DNA from: Robiginitalea sp.
GTDB lineage: Bacteria; Bacteroidota; Bacteroidia; Flavobacteriales; Flavobacteriaceae
Length of the DNA stretch: 43,756 nucleotides
Assembly: GCA_024642005.1 (NCBI GenBank)
Contig: JAHECA010000011.1
Location: forward strand, 61,304-105,059
Direction: 5' to 3'
Shown: one piece after another, positions 1 to 7,898 of the stretch
Layout: every line of letters begins with the position of its first letter
How positions within the stretch are numbered: the stretch's first letter is position 1
Translations under genes and position numbers: made by a program
Notes under the pieces: model-generated
The model's input: the letters and a program-made list of their open reading frames with translations, nothing else
Database searches by the model: none
Told to the model about the DNA's origin: nothing

Positions 1-669
1 CTTGGCGCGCTCTTCCATTTGCTTGGCGCGTTCGCCCTGCTGTATTTCCCAGCGCTTTTTCCATTCCTCGGCATGATCCTTGGCGCGCTCGCTCCAGGCT
101 TCCAACTCGGCTTGGTACTCGTCGCTAAACTGCTTGTCGAATTCCTTCTTCCACTTTTTCATGTAGGCTTCCCCGTCCTTTTCATAGGCCTGATAGTCGA
201 AATTTTGTAAATGCATGGGGGGCATGGGCGGCATTTCCGGCAGTACCATCAACTCCGGAATTTCAGGGATAACCAGCTCGTCGAGCAGCAGGCCCACATC
301 TGGAATTTCGGGCATCACGAAATCGAAGTCCATGGCCTCGTTAAATCGGAACGACCAGCTGTTGTCTTTCTGGGTGCCGACTTCCACCCGTGAACTGCTG
401 CCGAGAATCTTCACCCCACCATCCTTGAAATAGGCTTCGGCCTCTTCCGGAGTGGCTCCCTCCAGGGTAACCACCGCCTCGACCTGCACCTCGTTTTTAT
501 CCCAGGTCGAAAATTCGATGTCGGCATAACTGGTGTTCAGGGCCACCTCTACATCGGCGTTAACCTGAAAGGTTTCCTTGTAGGTTTTCGATTGTTGCCC
601 CACTGCCAGTGCCGGGCCCAGCAGTGCCCACAGGCACAAGGCTTTAAATACTATTGATATCTGTTTCAT
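1..669 (-). CDS. Exported beta-rich protein, DUF4097-like, truncated by window edge
   Basis: This is a partial gene: 223 codons lie in the window and the 3' end is beyond base 1. Residues 1-23 form a signal peptide (charged start, hydrophobic core, ALA before the likely cut). Residues 28-115 are alternating beta-type sequence resembling the putative-adhesin/DUF4097 fold, with the phrase NTSYADIEFSTWDKNEV. A Pro/Met-rich linker follows (about 119-152, repeats of PEIP and PPMP), then a strongly charged helical stretch from about 160 to the edge, rich in K, E, W and Q, which looks like an amphipathic helix or coiled coil. The start ATG overlaps the end of the upstream anti-sigma-like gene by 26 bases, so it is translationally linked to the sigma/anti-sigma operon. 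Likely a periplasmic or surface protein under that sigma factor; function unknown. The DUF4097 assignment is by pattern only. Confidence 0.75.
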   Translation of the reverse strand, partial: MKQISIVFKALCLWALLGPALAVGQQSKTYKETFQVNADVEVALNTSYADIEFSTWDKNEVQVEAVVTLEGATPEEAEAYFKDGGVKILGSSSRVEVGTQKDNSWSFRFNEAMDFDFVMPEIPDVGLLLDELVIPEIPELMVLPEMPPMPPMHLQNFDYQAYEKDGEAYMKKWKKEFDKQFSDEYQAELEAWSERAKDHAEEWKKRWEIQQGERAKQMEERAK

Positions 670-1222
670 TTTTTGATTGTTTAAGATCGTTCAACTTCGC
701 TTTTAATTTCTGCAACAACTGTAAGCGTATCTGGAAATTCCGGATCATGGCCGAAATGGTCTCCTCGTTGGGCCCGATTTCGTTCAGTTCCGCTACAAGG
801 CTCTGGTACTCCACGTCGAGCTCCCTGAGGCGGGCGATGTAATCGTCGGCCATTTTCTTATTCTCGGGCGAGATGTCCAAACTTGCCAGTTCCAGGGAAA
901 TATTGGCCGTGTAGTACTGCTCCACCTTGCGCAGGTCGGGCGAGAGGTCTCCCAGGGAGAGGCCCGGGGCAGGTTGCACGCTGTCGCTTGCCACCACCTG
1001 GGCAGGGCCTTCTGCCACAACCGGAACCGGCCTGTACATCCAGAGCGCCAGCCCGAGCAGCGCCACAATGGAGGCAGCTACTCCAAGCCAGGCACGGAAG
1101 GCAGGCCTGGGCTTCGGGAAAGCCGCCCTCAGCTTCTGTTCAAAGCGGGCTTCGTGCCCTTCGGGCATCCGGGGGGTCCGCTTGCGTTCCCGTTCGAATA
1201 ATTCCCTAAGATCCTGTGACAT
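644..1222 (-). CDS. Anti-sigma-factor-like single-pass membrane protein
   Basis: A 192-residue protein encoded immediately after, and overlapping by 17 bases, an ECF sigma factor. Residues 1-42 are charged and presumably cytoplasmic; one transmembrane helix spans about 44-63 (AWLGVAASIVALLGLALW); the remainder is probably periplasmic, with a coiled-coil-like helical tail (about 115-180) rich in L, E, K and Q. No zinc-binding HxxxCxxC (ZAS) motif is visible, so it would be a non-zinc anti-sigma factor. The role is inferred from topology and position: to sequester the adjacent sigma factor at the inner membrane and release it on an envelope signal. It also overlaps the start of the downstream exported protein, giving a three-gene nested operon. 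Alternative: a sigma-operon membrane protein that is not itself the inhibitor. Confidence 0.72.
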   Translation of the reverse strand: MSQDLRELFERERKRTPRMPEGHEARFEQKLRAAFPKPRPAFRAWLGVAASIVALLGLALWMYRPVPVVAEGPAQVVASDSVQPAPGLSLGDLSPDLRKVEQYYTANISLELASLDISPENKKMADDYIARLRELDVEYQSLVAELNEIGPNEETISAMIRNFQIRLQLLQKLKAKLNDLKQSKNETDINSI

Positions 1223-1799
1223 AGTTTCGGTCGTTTAATAATTCTTTCAGATACCCTTTCCCCCGCATCAGTCGGGTGCGGCAGGTGGCCTCCCGAATAC
1301 CGAGAATCTCCGATATCTCGGTGTGGTCGTAGCCCTCCAGTAAAAAGAGCTGCACCACATACCGGTATTTCTCGGGCAGTTCCTCCATGGCCGCCCGTAC
1401 CTCGCCGACCCCTATACCGTCGTGCACTTCCCAGTCGTCCGACTGGGCGACGGCCATCCGGCCCTCCTCGAGTTCCACAAAGCGCTGCCGGCGCGACTTC
1501 AGAAAATCGAGGCATCGGTTAACCACAATCCGCTTGAGCCATGCGCCGAATGTTACCTCACCGCGGTACTGGTCCATTTTTCGGAAGGCCTTGATAAAGG
1601 CTTCCTGGGTAAGGTCTTCGGCATCGGCTTCATTCTGAACCATGCGCAGTGCCACACAATACATTCCCTGGGCGTATTTGCGGTACAGGGCCAGTTGCGC
1701 CTTCCGGTTCTGCTTTCGGCACTGCTCAATCAGGTCAGACTGTAGGTACGACGATTCCAGATGCGTTGGTTTAAGTTGTCGCCTAAGAGACGAAGTCAA
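1206..1799 (-). CDS. ECF-type RNA polymerase sigma factor
   Basis: A 197-residue sigma-70 family protein of the extracytoplasmic-function class. Region 2 lies at about 38-104, with the core-binding and -10 recognition segment (NEADAEDLTQEAFIKAF, then YRGEVTFGAWLKRIVVNRC). Region 4 at about 135-187 contains the helix-turn-helix (LLEGYDHTEISEILGIREAT followed by RTRLMRGKGYL). Regions 1 and 3 are absent, as expected. The start at 1799 gives about 15 extra N-terminal residues before the conserved part; a start slightly downstream cannot be excluded. It redirects RNA polymerase to envelope or stress genes, and here leads an operon with an anti-sigma-like gene (17-base overlap) and an exported protein. 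Autoregulation is usual for such operons but no matching promoter motif was identified. Confidence 0.93.
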   Translation of the reverse strand: MTSSLRRQLKPTHLESSYLQSDLIEQCRKQNRKAQLALYRKYAQGMYCVALRMVQNEADAEDLTQEAFIKAFRKMDQYRGEVTFGAWLKRIVVNRCLDFLKSRRQRFVELEEGRMAVAQSDDWEVHDGIGVGEVRAAMEELPEKYRYVVQLFLLEGYDHTEISEILGIREATCRTRLMRGKGYLKELLNDRNYVTGS

Positions 1800-1923
1800 A
1801 AGGGCCGCGTTTCAAATTCGCAGCATTTTTTTTGGTTTTTTTCATTTTCTCCCGGCTTCGGGCCCGGGGGCGGTTCGCTTTTTGCCCGCTATTGATTACA
1901 TTTAACGTATAAAAAGCTTTGAC

Positions 1924-2487
1924 ATGAAAATACTGAAATGGACGGGAATAATACTGGTGGTGCTGGTATTGCTCGGGTACTTTGTTGGCCTTCCCTTAGT
2001 GCGGGAACAAACCAAAAAATACAGCCCTGAACGCACGGCCCATTACGAAGCGGCCGGCATTACCCTCGATGTGCATTACTGCGGCCCGTACAAGAAAGGG
2101 CGCGAAATCTTTGGCAGCCTGGTGCCCTATAACCAGGTATGGCGTACCGGGGCAAATGAGCCCACCACCTTCACCACCAACAAGGATATTCACTTTGGCG
2201 GCGAATCGCTGCCTGCAGGCACCTATTCGTTATGGACCATACCGGGGCCGGAAGTTTGGACCGTGATCCTGAACAGTGAGGTGCCCGATTGGGGCGTAAC
2301 CATGACCAGCGGGGGCTCGAAAACAACCCGCAACCCCGATACCGATGTACTCCAGGTTGCTGTACCTGTTCTGTACCTGCCTGATGTGGTGGAACAATTC
2401 ACCATTAACTTCAACCTGGTAAGGCGCGAAATGTACATGAGCCTGTCGTGGGACCAAACCGAGGTTCTGGTAGCTGTGAACCCCTAA
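1924..2487 (+). CDS. DUF2911 domain protein with N-terminal membrane anchor
   Basis: A 187-residue protein. One hydrophobic helix at about 6-25 (ILKWTGIILVVLVLLGYFVG) acts as a membrane anchor or uncleaved signal. The rest matches the DUF2911 pattern common in Bacteroidota: the phrase PYNQVWRTGANEPTTFT around residues 75-91, then LPAGTYSLWTIP and a late WTVILNSE. The domain is probably beta-sandwich and located in the periplasm; no catalytic function is known for the family. The gene is transcribed divergently from the sigma factor and followed, after 9 bases, by meaB, so the two may be co-transcribed, but a functional link is not evident. Confidence 0.88.
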   Translation: MKILKWTGIILVVLVLLGYFVGLPLVREQTKKYSPERTAHYEAAGITLDVHYCGPYKKGREIFGSLVPYNQVWRTGANEPTTFTTNKDIHFGGESLPAGTYSLWTIPGPEVWTVILNSEVPDWGVTMTSGGSKTTRNPDTDVLQVAVPVLYLPDVVEQFTINFNLVRREMYMSLSWDQTEVLVAVNP

Positions 2488-2496
2488 TGTCAGGCT

Positions 2497-3534
2497 GTGC
2501 CTTCCGCTCCTAAAAAATCCAAAGGCCAGCAGGCCCCCGACCGGCCTTCCCGCGCTGGCTCTGAGGCTCTGCTCCAGGGTGTTTTGGAGGGCAACCGCAC
2601 GGCGCTGGCCCGCGCCATTACGCTGGTGGAGAGCCGGCGGCCACAAGACAGCCTGGCGGCCAGGCAGGTCGTGGAGGGCTGCCTGCCCCATGCAGGCCGG
2701 AGCATCCGCATCGGCATTACAGGCGTGCCCGGGGTTGGTAAAAGCACTTTTATAGAACGCCTGGGCCTGCAACTTATACAGCAGGGGCACCGGGTTGCCG
2801 TGCTGGCGGTAGACCCGAGCAGCAGCCTGAGCAAGGGCAGCATTCTGGGCGACAAAACGCGGATGCAGCAGCTGAGCCGGGCCGAAGAAGCCTTTATCCG
2901 CCCCTCCCCGGCCGGGGAAACCCTGGGTGGGGTCGCGCGGAAAACGCGGGAAACCATTTCCCTGTGCGAAGCAGCCGGCTACGATGTGGTGCTCGTCGAA
3001 ACTGTGGGGGTAGGCCAAAGCGAAACGGCCGTGCACGGCATGGTCGATTTTTTCCTCTTATTGAAGATAACCGGGGCCGGAGACGAACTGCAGGGCATCA
3101 AACGGGGCATCATGGAAATGGCCGACGCCATTGTGATCAACAAGGCCGAGGGGGCCAACCTGCCGGCGGCCCGGCAGGCCCGTGGCATTTTCGAAAACGC
3201 CCTGCAGCTGTACCCCCCCAAGCCCGGGGGTTGGGTGCCCAAAGTACTCCTGTGCTCCGCCACGGAGGGGACCGGCTTCGAAGCCATCTGGAACCTGATT
3301 TCCGAATTCCGGGAGATGGCAACAGGCAGCGGCCTGCTGGCCTCAGAAAGGGCCGAGCAAAACCTGCAGTGGTTCAGACAGGCCGCTGATCAGGGGCTTT
3401 TGGCGGGTTTCTATAACCGGCCCGGTATTCGGGAAGCCTATGAGCAATTGCGGGAAGCCGTGGGTGCAGGGACCATAAGCCCTTTTCAGGCCGCCGAGGA
3501 GCTCCTCGAGCGTTGGAACAGCCCACCTGCCTGA
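2497..3534 (+). CDS. meaB: Methylmalonyl-CoA mutase-associated GTPase MeaB (ArgK family)
   Basis: A 345-residue cytoplasmic P-loop GTPase of the G3E class. Visible motifs: Walker A GVPGVGKST (76-84), a Walker-B-like LAVDPSSSLSKGSILGDKTRM stretch around 103-123 (family hallmark), ETVGVGQSE (168-176) and the guanine-specificity motif NKAE (215-218, a variant of NKxD). Length fits the family. Known role: a chaperone that loads and protects adenosylcobalamin in methylmalonyl-CoA mutase. No mutase or cobalamin gene lies in this window, so its client must be elsewhere. The start chosen is GTG at 2497, 9 bases after the upstream stop; the first 20 residues are low-complexity and a later start is possible. 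The next gene has its own promoter-like element. Confidence 0.95.
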   Translation: MPSAPKKSKGQQAPDRPSRAGSEALLQGVLEGNRTALARAITLVESRRPQDSLAARQVVEGCLPHAGRSIRIGITGVPGVGKSTFIERLGLQLIQQGHRVAVLAVDPSSSLSKGSILGDKTRMQQLSRAEEAFIRPSPAGETLGGVARKTRETISLCEAAGYDVVLVETVGVGQSETAVHGMVDFFLLLKITGAGDELQGIKRGIMEMADAIVINKAEGANLPAARQARGIFENALQLYPPKPGGWVPKVLLCSATEGTGFEAIWNLISEFREMATGSGLLASERAEQNLQWFRQAADQGLLAGFYNRPGIREAYEQLREAVGAGTISPFQAAEELLERWNSPPA

Positions 3535-3562
3535 GCCAGGGGGGAAAGCCCGAAAAAAGAAT

Positions 3563-3570
3563 TACCTTTG
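3563..3570 (+). promoter_or_regulatory. Bacteroidota-type -7 element (TACCTTTG)
   Basis: TACCTTTG matches the TAnnTTTG consensus and ends 20 bases before the ATG at 3591. It lies inside an in-frame upstream extension of the glycosyltransferase reading frame, which argues that translation starts at 3591. No clear -33 TTTG was seen. Confidence 0.6.
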
Positions 3571-3590
3571 AACCCGAAACAAATCGTTCC

Positions 3591-4550
3591 ATGGAGGTCC
3601 TGACCCAAGCCCTGCTTTCCATTGTGGTGCCCCTGTACAACGAGGAAGCCAATGCGGGGCCGCTTACCCAAAAGATTCACGAAAGCCTGGCGGGTTACAA
3701 CTACCAGATTATCTACGTAGACGACTTCTCGACAGACCGTACGCGGCAGGTAATACGTGAAATGGCCGACCCGAAAGTACACCTGATTGCCCTGAAAAAG
3801 AACTACGGCCAGAGCCTGGCCCTCGCTGCAGGAATCGACTATGCCCAGGGCGAATACATCATTACCATGGACGGCGACCTTCAGAACGACCCGGCCGACA
3901 TCCCGCTCATGCTGCCCTACGTGCTCAGCGGGGAAGCCGATGTGGTAACCGGCATCAGGGAGAACCGCCGCGATTCGCTTGTGAAGAAGATCCCTTCCAA
4001 GATTGCCAATTTCATGGTGCGCCGGGTAACCAAGCTCGACATCAAAGACAACGGCTGTGCGTTGAAAATTTTTACCCGCACCATCGCCAAAGACCTGAAC
4101 CTCTATGGGGAAATGCACCGTTTTATCAACTTGCTGGCCTTTTTGGAAGGCGCCCAGATCAAGCAGGTACCCGTGAAGCACCACCCCCGCCAGGCCGGTG
4201 TTTCCAAATACGGGCTCGAGCGGGTCTTCAAGGTGCTGGCCGACATGATGCTGCTTTTGTTCATTCGAAAATACTTCCAGCGGCCCATACACCTTTTCGG
4301 TATCCTGGGCGTGCTGCTGATCTTTCTGGGCATCGCTATTAACCTGTACTTGCTGGTTGTCAAACTGGGCTTCGACCAGGACATCGGCAACCGTCCCCTG
4401 CTCATCTTCGGCATGATGTTTATTTTGGGGGGCATACAGCTCTTTACGATAGGCATCGTGATGGAACTGCTGATCCGCACCTATTACGAGTCGCAGAAAA
4501 AACGCCCGTACCGCATTAAAACTGTATTGATCGGTGGGCAGCCTGCGTAA
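3591..4550 (+). CDS. GT2 polyprenyl-phosphate glycosyltransferase (DPM1/GtrB-like)
   Basis: A 319-residue inner-membrane enzyme. The GT-A domain begins at once with LLSIVVPLYNEE (8-19), followed by VDDFSTD (43-49) and the metal-binding DGD (94-96, in MDGDLQNDPADIP). RENRRDSLVKK and the C-terminal HHPRQAGVSKYG are typical of the DPM1/GtrB group. Two transmembrane helices follow at about 232-257 and 268-293, as in GtrB-type enzymes. Known role of the family: moves a sugar from a nucleotide donor to undecaprenyl or related phosphate on the cytoplasmic face. The sugar cannot be told from sequence. The start at 3591 is supported by the -7 element just upstream. The last 17 bases overlap the next gene, indicating coupled expression with a flippase-like membrane protein. 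Confidence 0.9.
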   Translation: MEVLTQALLSIVVPLYNEEANAGPLTQKIHESLAGYNYQIIYVDDFSTDRTRQVIREMADPKVHLIALKKNYGQSLALAAGIDYAQGEYIITMDGDLQNDPADIPLMLPYVLSGEADVVTGIRENRRDSLVKKIPSKIANFMVRRVTKLDIKDNGCALKIFTRTIAKDLNLYGEMHRFINLLAFLEGAQIKQVPVKHHPRQAGVSKYGLERVFKVLADMMLLLFIRKYFQRPIHLFGILGVLLIFLGIAINLYLLVVKLGFDQDIGNRPLLIFGMMFILGGIQLFTIGIVMELLIRTYYESQKKRPYRIKTVLIGGQPA

Positions 4551-5421
4551 AAAAGGTGTTGCCCTGCTGAAAATCGCCTTCAGCGCCCTGCTGCTGTACT
4601 TTATTTTCAAACAGATCGCCTTTCGGGAAGTTTGGGCCGTGGTTAAGGGAAGCCAGCCGGGGTACCTGCTCGGGGCACTGTTCTTCTTTGTGGTCTCCAA
4701 ATGGATATCGGCCCTGCGCCTGAACCGGTATTTCCACGAAATTGACCTGCCGCTGTCGGGAGTGAGCAATTTGAAGCTGTACCTGCTGGGCATGTTCTAC
4801 AACCTGTTCCTGCCCGGGGGCATCGGAGGCGACGCCTACAAGGGTTACGTGCTGCACCGCAGCTTCGGCAGGCCGGTAAAAAAACTTGTCGCGGTACTGC
4901 TGCTCGATCGCATCAGTGGCATGTACGTGTTGTTTGCCTATAGCTGTTTGCTGTTGCTCTGGCTCGACCCGGCCTGGCTTCTGGGTTATGCCTGGGCACT
5001 CTGGCTGCTTCTGCCCGCCAGCCTCGTCCTATACCTTCTGCTCAACAAGCGTTTCTTCGGCTATGTGATGCCCGTTTTCTGGCCGGCGATGGCCTATTCG
5101 GCCCTGGTGCAACTGGGCCAGCTGGTCTCGGCCTACCTGATTTTGAAAGCCCTGGGGGTGGAAGCCGAACAGCTGTCGTACCTGCTGTTGTTCCTGGTGA
5201 GCAGCATTGTGGCGGTATTGCCGTTTACCATCGGGGGCATCGGCAGCCGTGAGTTGGTCTTTTACTACGGGGCTTTGTGGCTGCACTTGCAGGAAGGCAC
5301 TTCCCTTGGGGTGAGCATGCTTTTTTTCGGGATCACGGCCCTGGTCTCCCTCTGCGGCATGGTCTACCACTTCCGCAAACCAGCGCTGTACCTTTCAGCC
5401 CCTGCCCCTACTGAGGCGTAA
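4534..5421 (+). CDS. LPG-synthase-TM family (UPF0104) membrane protein, possible lipid-linked sugar flippase
   Basis: A 295-residue polytopic inner-membrane protein with about seven or eight hydrophobic helices. The family pattern includes SKWISALRLNRYF near residue 50, the conserved loop NLFLPGGIGGDAYKGY (about 91-106) and LPFTIGGIGSRE (about 229-240). These match the PF03706 family that forms the membrane domain of lysylphosphatidylglycerol synthase; the soluble acyltransferase domain is absent. Stand-alone members often sit beside GT2 glycosyltransferases and are suspected to move polyprenyl-linked sugars. The GTG start at 4534 overlaps the glycosyltransferase by 17 bases. The 3' end overlaps the convergent GT39 gene by 14 bases. 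The transport role is inferred from context. Confidence 0.85.
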   Translation: MGSLRKKGVALLKIAFSALLLYFIFKQIAFREVWAVVKGSQPGYLLGALFFFVVSKWISALRLNRYFHEIDLPLSGVSNLKLYLLGMFYNLFLPGGIGGDAYKGYVLHRSFGRPVKKLVAVLLLDRISGMYVLFAYSCLLLLWLDPAWLLGYAWALWLLLPASLVLYLLLNKRFFGYVMPVFWPAMAYSALVQLGQLVSAYLILKALGVEAEQLSYLLLFLVSSIVAVLPFTIGGIGSRELVFYYGALWLHLQEGTSLGVSMLFFGITALVSLCGMVYHFRKPALYLSAPAPTEA

Positions 5422-7084
5422 TATGCAGTAAATAACGCTTTCCGACTACCTTTTGGCGTGTTGCCGGATTCAGGAACCGCGCCTGCAGGCGGCTGATGCG
5501 GAACTGATCTGCAACCAATTCCGCATCCCAGTGCAAACCCTGGGAAGCCAGCTTTTCACGCTGCTTTTCATCGACATAAATCCAGGCTTCGATTGGGCGC
5601 TGCAGCTTTTCGGGTTCAAGGAAAACAGCTGGTTTTCCAAAATAAAAATCCAGGGCCCAGGTATGTTCGTTAGTTACCTTGTAAATTTCTGAAATGGGCA
5701 GGGCTGCGGTTTTAATTTGCCCGGCCAGCTCAGACCCGGCCTGGTATTCAAGCAGGCGGGGGTAGAAATACCCGTTCATCCCGGCATTCAGCATCACACT
5801 GGCCAGGATCGAAATCCCCACGAGGCGTTGAAGTGGGTCCTGGAACCGTGTCCAGAGCAGCACGGCCAGGGCCGCCAGGGCAACCATCCCGGCAACAGCA
5901 CCTGCCAAAGGCAGCGGAAAGACCCAAAAAAAGATCAGGGCCAGGGCGAGCCACACAATGCCCAGTATGCCTGCCTGCAGCCGGGCCACCCAACCCAGCC
6001 ATTTTTGGCGGCCTTCCCGGTGGCGGGCATCGAGAAACCCTCCTGAAAGTACGGCGAACAGCGGGATGAGGATATTCAGGTAGTGCGGCAGCTTGAACTG
6101 GGCAAAGCTGATAATCACAAAAATCAGGGTAATGCCCCCGGCCGTAACCCATTCCCCGGGCAGGGGGCTGCGGGCCCGCAAGGCGCTCCATCCTTCCCGC
6201 AGGCGCGTGCCGTAGGCCGCCAGGCCGATCAGGGTCCAGGGCAAAAATACCCAGAGAAAGGTGTGAAAGAAAAAGAAGTAATCACTGCTGTTCTTGCCGA
6301 CGCCTTCCCCGCTGAGCCGCTCAAAACTCTGTTCCCAGAAAATAAAAAGGATGCCGCTGCGGTGGTCGCGGCCGCGGATCACTTTATCCGGGTGCAGGTC
6401 GAACTGGTGGTAGTAGGCGTACAGCATGGGGGCAATGGCCAGTGCAAAAACAGCCAGGCCCAACAGCAATCGCGGGTCGGCCAGGCGCTTCCACCCGCCC
6501 CGGGCCAAAAGCTGGCACAAAAGCGGCAGGGCAATGACCAGCAGGGCAATTTGCCCCTTGGTGGAAAAGGCCAGCCCGGCTCCCAGGGCCCCCAACAACA
6601 ACCCCCACAGGCTGCCGCCGGTTAGGTAGCGGGCAAGCTGCCAAAGCGCAAAAGCGGTAAAACCGGTCAGAACGGCATCGGTGCGCACGTCTATGACCGA
6701 GAGGACGATGGTCTGGGCGCTCAGGAAAATCAGGGCTGCCAAACGGCCGCTGTTCCTGTTGTAGAACAGGGTGGCCAGGCCGTAGGTGCTGTAGGTTCCC
6801 AGCAGGGTGGCCAACAGGGCCGGAATGCGGTACGCCCAGTCGTGCAGGCCGAAGACCGTATAGGAAAGGGCTGCCAGCCAATAGTGCAGGTGCGGCTTGT
6901 CGAGGTATTCTTCGGGCCCCTTCCAGAGGCTCAGCCAGTCGTTTTCCTGGTACATGCGCATGGCCATGACCGCAAATTGGGCCGAGTCGTTTTCCATCAG
7001 GGTAGCGAACAGCCCGATGCCGTAAACTCCCATCAGGGCAGCGAAACAAACCCAAAAGAACCGGGGCCCGATCATGGGAACCAT
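5408..7084 (-). CDS. GT39 family glycosyltransferase (ArnT/PMT-like)
   Basis: A 558-residue integral membrane enzyme with roughly 12 hydrophobic helices. The first periplasmic loop carries the acidic motif LMENDSAQFAVMAMRM (29-44), followed by YLDKPHLHYWLAAL (60-73), which corresponds to the DKPPL region of ArnT-type enzymes. The C-terminal soluble part (about 450-558) is moderately conserved. Known family role: transfers a sugar from a polyprenyl-phosphate carrier to lipid A, protein or another acceptor on the outer face of the inner membrane. The alternative ATG at 7075 gives MIGPRFFW and is equally plausible. It overlaps the PAP2 gene upstream by 13 bases, and its tail overlaps the convergent flippase-like gene. 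The nearby GtrB-like gene could make its donor lipid. Confidence 0.88.
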   Translation of the reverse strand: MVPMIGPRFFWVCFAALMGVYGIGLFATLMENDSAQFAVMAMRMYQENDWLSLWKGPEEYLDKPHLHYWLAALSYTVFGLHDWAYRIPALLATLLGTYSTYGLATLFYNRNSGRLAALIFLSAQTIVLSVIDVRTDAVLTGFTAFALWQLARYLTGGSLWGLLLGALGAGLAFSTKGQIALLVIALPLLCQLLARGGWKRLADPRLLLGLAVFALAIAPMLYAYYHQFDLHPDKVIRGRDHRSGILFIFWEQSFERLSGEGVGKNSSDYFFFFHTFLWVFLPWTLIGLAAYGTRLREGWSALRARSPLPGEWVTAGGITLIFVIISFAQFKLPHYLNILIPLFAVLSGGFLDARHREGRQKWLGWVARLQAGILGIVWLALALIFFWVFPLPLAGAVAGMVALAALAVLLWTRFQDPLQRLVGISILASVMLNAGMNGYFYPRLLEYQAGSELAGQIKTAALPISEIYKVTNEHTWALDFYFGKPAVFLEPEKLQRPIEAWIYVDEKQREKLASQGLHWDAELVADQFRISRLQARFLNPATRQKVVGKRYLLHITPQ

Positions 7085-7641
7085 TTTTGTGCAGCCCGCT
7101 CATAAAGACAGGCGAAGAGCCATCCGAATAACCCGCCGGTCAAAAAGCCGGTCAGCACGTCCAGGGGGTAATGCACACCAAGGTACACCCGGCTGTAGCC
7201 CACCAGCACGGCCCAGAGGAGCAGCAAGGCTCCCCAGCGCGCACCCGGCCTGCCCCACAGGGTGGCAAAGAAAACGGCCAGGCCGAAGGCATTCCCGGCA
7301 TGGGCAGAGAAATAGCCGTATTTGCCCCCGCAGGTTGCCTTAACCAGGCGAACCAGGCCCTCGAGCTCCGGGGCGTGGCAAGGCCTGAGGCGTTGCAGCC
7401 CGGCTTTGAAGAAATTAGCCAGCTGGTCGGTGCTCGTTACGAGCAGGGTCACAAAGACCAGCAGCAAGACCATCTGCCTCCAACCCCTTCTGCGCAGGGC
7501 CCACAGGGCGAGCAGCAGGTAGAGGGGCAGGGCGGTCCATTTATCAGACAGCAAGAGCCAGAACCGGTCCCAGGCCGGGCCACCCCAGCCGTTCAGAGCA
7601 AGCAGCCATTCCCGGTCCAGTTGCTGTAGAGCTTCCCACAT
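7072..7641 (-). CDS. PAP2-family membrane lipid phosphatase
   Basis: A 189-residue membrane protein with about five helices. The three-part PAP2 signature is present: KxxxxxxRP as KAGLQRLRP (79-87), a second motif SAHAGNAF (112-119) in place of the usual PSGH and carrying catalytic H114, and SRxxxxxHxxxD as SRVYLGVHYPLD (150-161). Known members dephosphorylate undecaprenyl diphosphate, phosphatidate or lipid A. As it is co-transcribed with a GT39 transferase (13-base overlap), a role in lipid-carrier recycling or lipid A dephosphorylation is the best inference. The substitution of Pro-Ser-Gly by Ser-Ala next to the histidine is common in flavobacterial members and need not mean inactivity. 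Confidence 0.92.
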   Translation of the reverse strand: MWEALQQLDREWLLALNGWGGPAWDRFWLLLSDKWTALPLYLLLALWALRRRGWRQMVLLLVFVTLLVTSTDQLANFFKAGLQRLRPCHAPELEGLVRLVKATCGGKYGYFSAHAGNAFGLAVFFATLWGRPGARWGALLLLWAVLVGYSRVYLGVHYPLDVLTGFLTGGLFGWLFACLYERAAQKWFP

Positions 7642-7642
7642 A

Positions 7643-7870
7643 TCAGGCGTCGTAGCGGCTTACTTCGCGGTCGTAAAAGGCAGTGGCCTCTTCGATGAGG
7701 CGGGCGGCCTCCGTTTCCAGTTCGCCCTGGTCTTCCTGCGAGAATTCTTCCAGCCATTCCACCTCATCGTTCTCCAGGTTCAGCACAAAGCGCGGAAATT
7801 CGGTATGCACAATAAAAACAGCCGTCGGAAAATCGGTGTTGTCGGCCAGCAGAAATTTGGGTAGTTCCAT
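7643..7870 (-). CDS. Small acidic conserved Bacteroidota protein
   Basis: A 75-residue cytoplasmic protein starting MELPKFLLADNTDFP. An in-frame ATG at 7879 would add three residues; 7870 was chosen because the MELPKFLL start is characteristic of this small flavobacterial protein as I remember it. It has a short beta-rich first half (FIVHTEFPRFVLNL) and a strongly acidic helical second half (DQGELETEAARLIEEATAF). No catalytic motif is visible and the function is unknown. It lies one base upstream of the PAP2 gene and so probably heads the PAP2-GT39 transcript. Conservation as a single small gene suggests it is real and expressed. Confidence 0.75.
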   Translation of the reverse strand: MELPKFLLADNTDFPTAVFIVHTEFPRFVLNLENDEVEWLEEFSQEDQGELETEAARLIEEATAFYDREVSRYDA

Positions 7871-7898
7871 GGTAATCAAGGCTTTGTTCGCACTGCGT

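Noticed and set aside
3486-4793. 435-codon minus-strand frame across the GT2 and flippase-like genes
   Set aside because: It is antisense to two well-supported membrane genes and has no recognisable motif.
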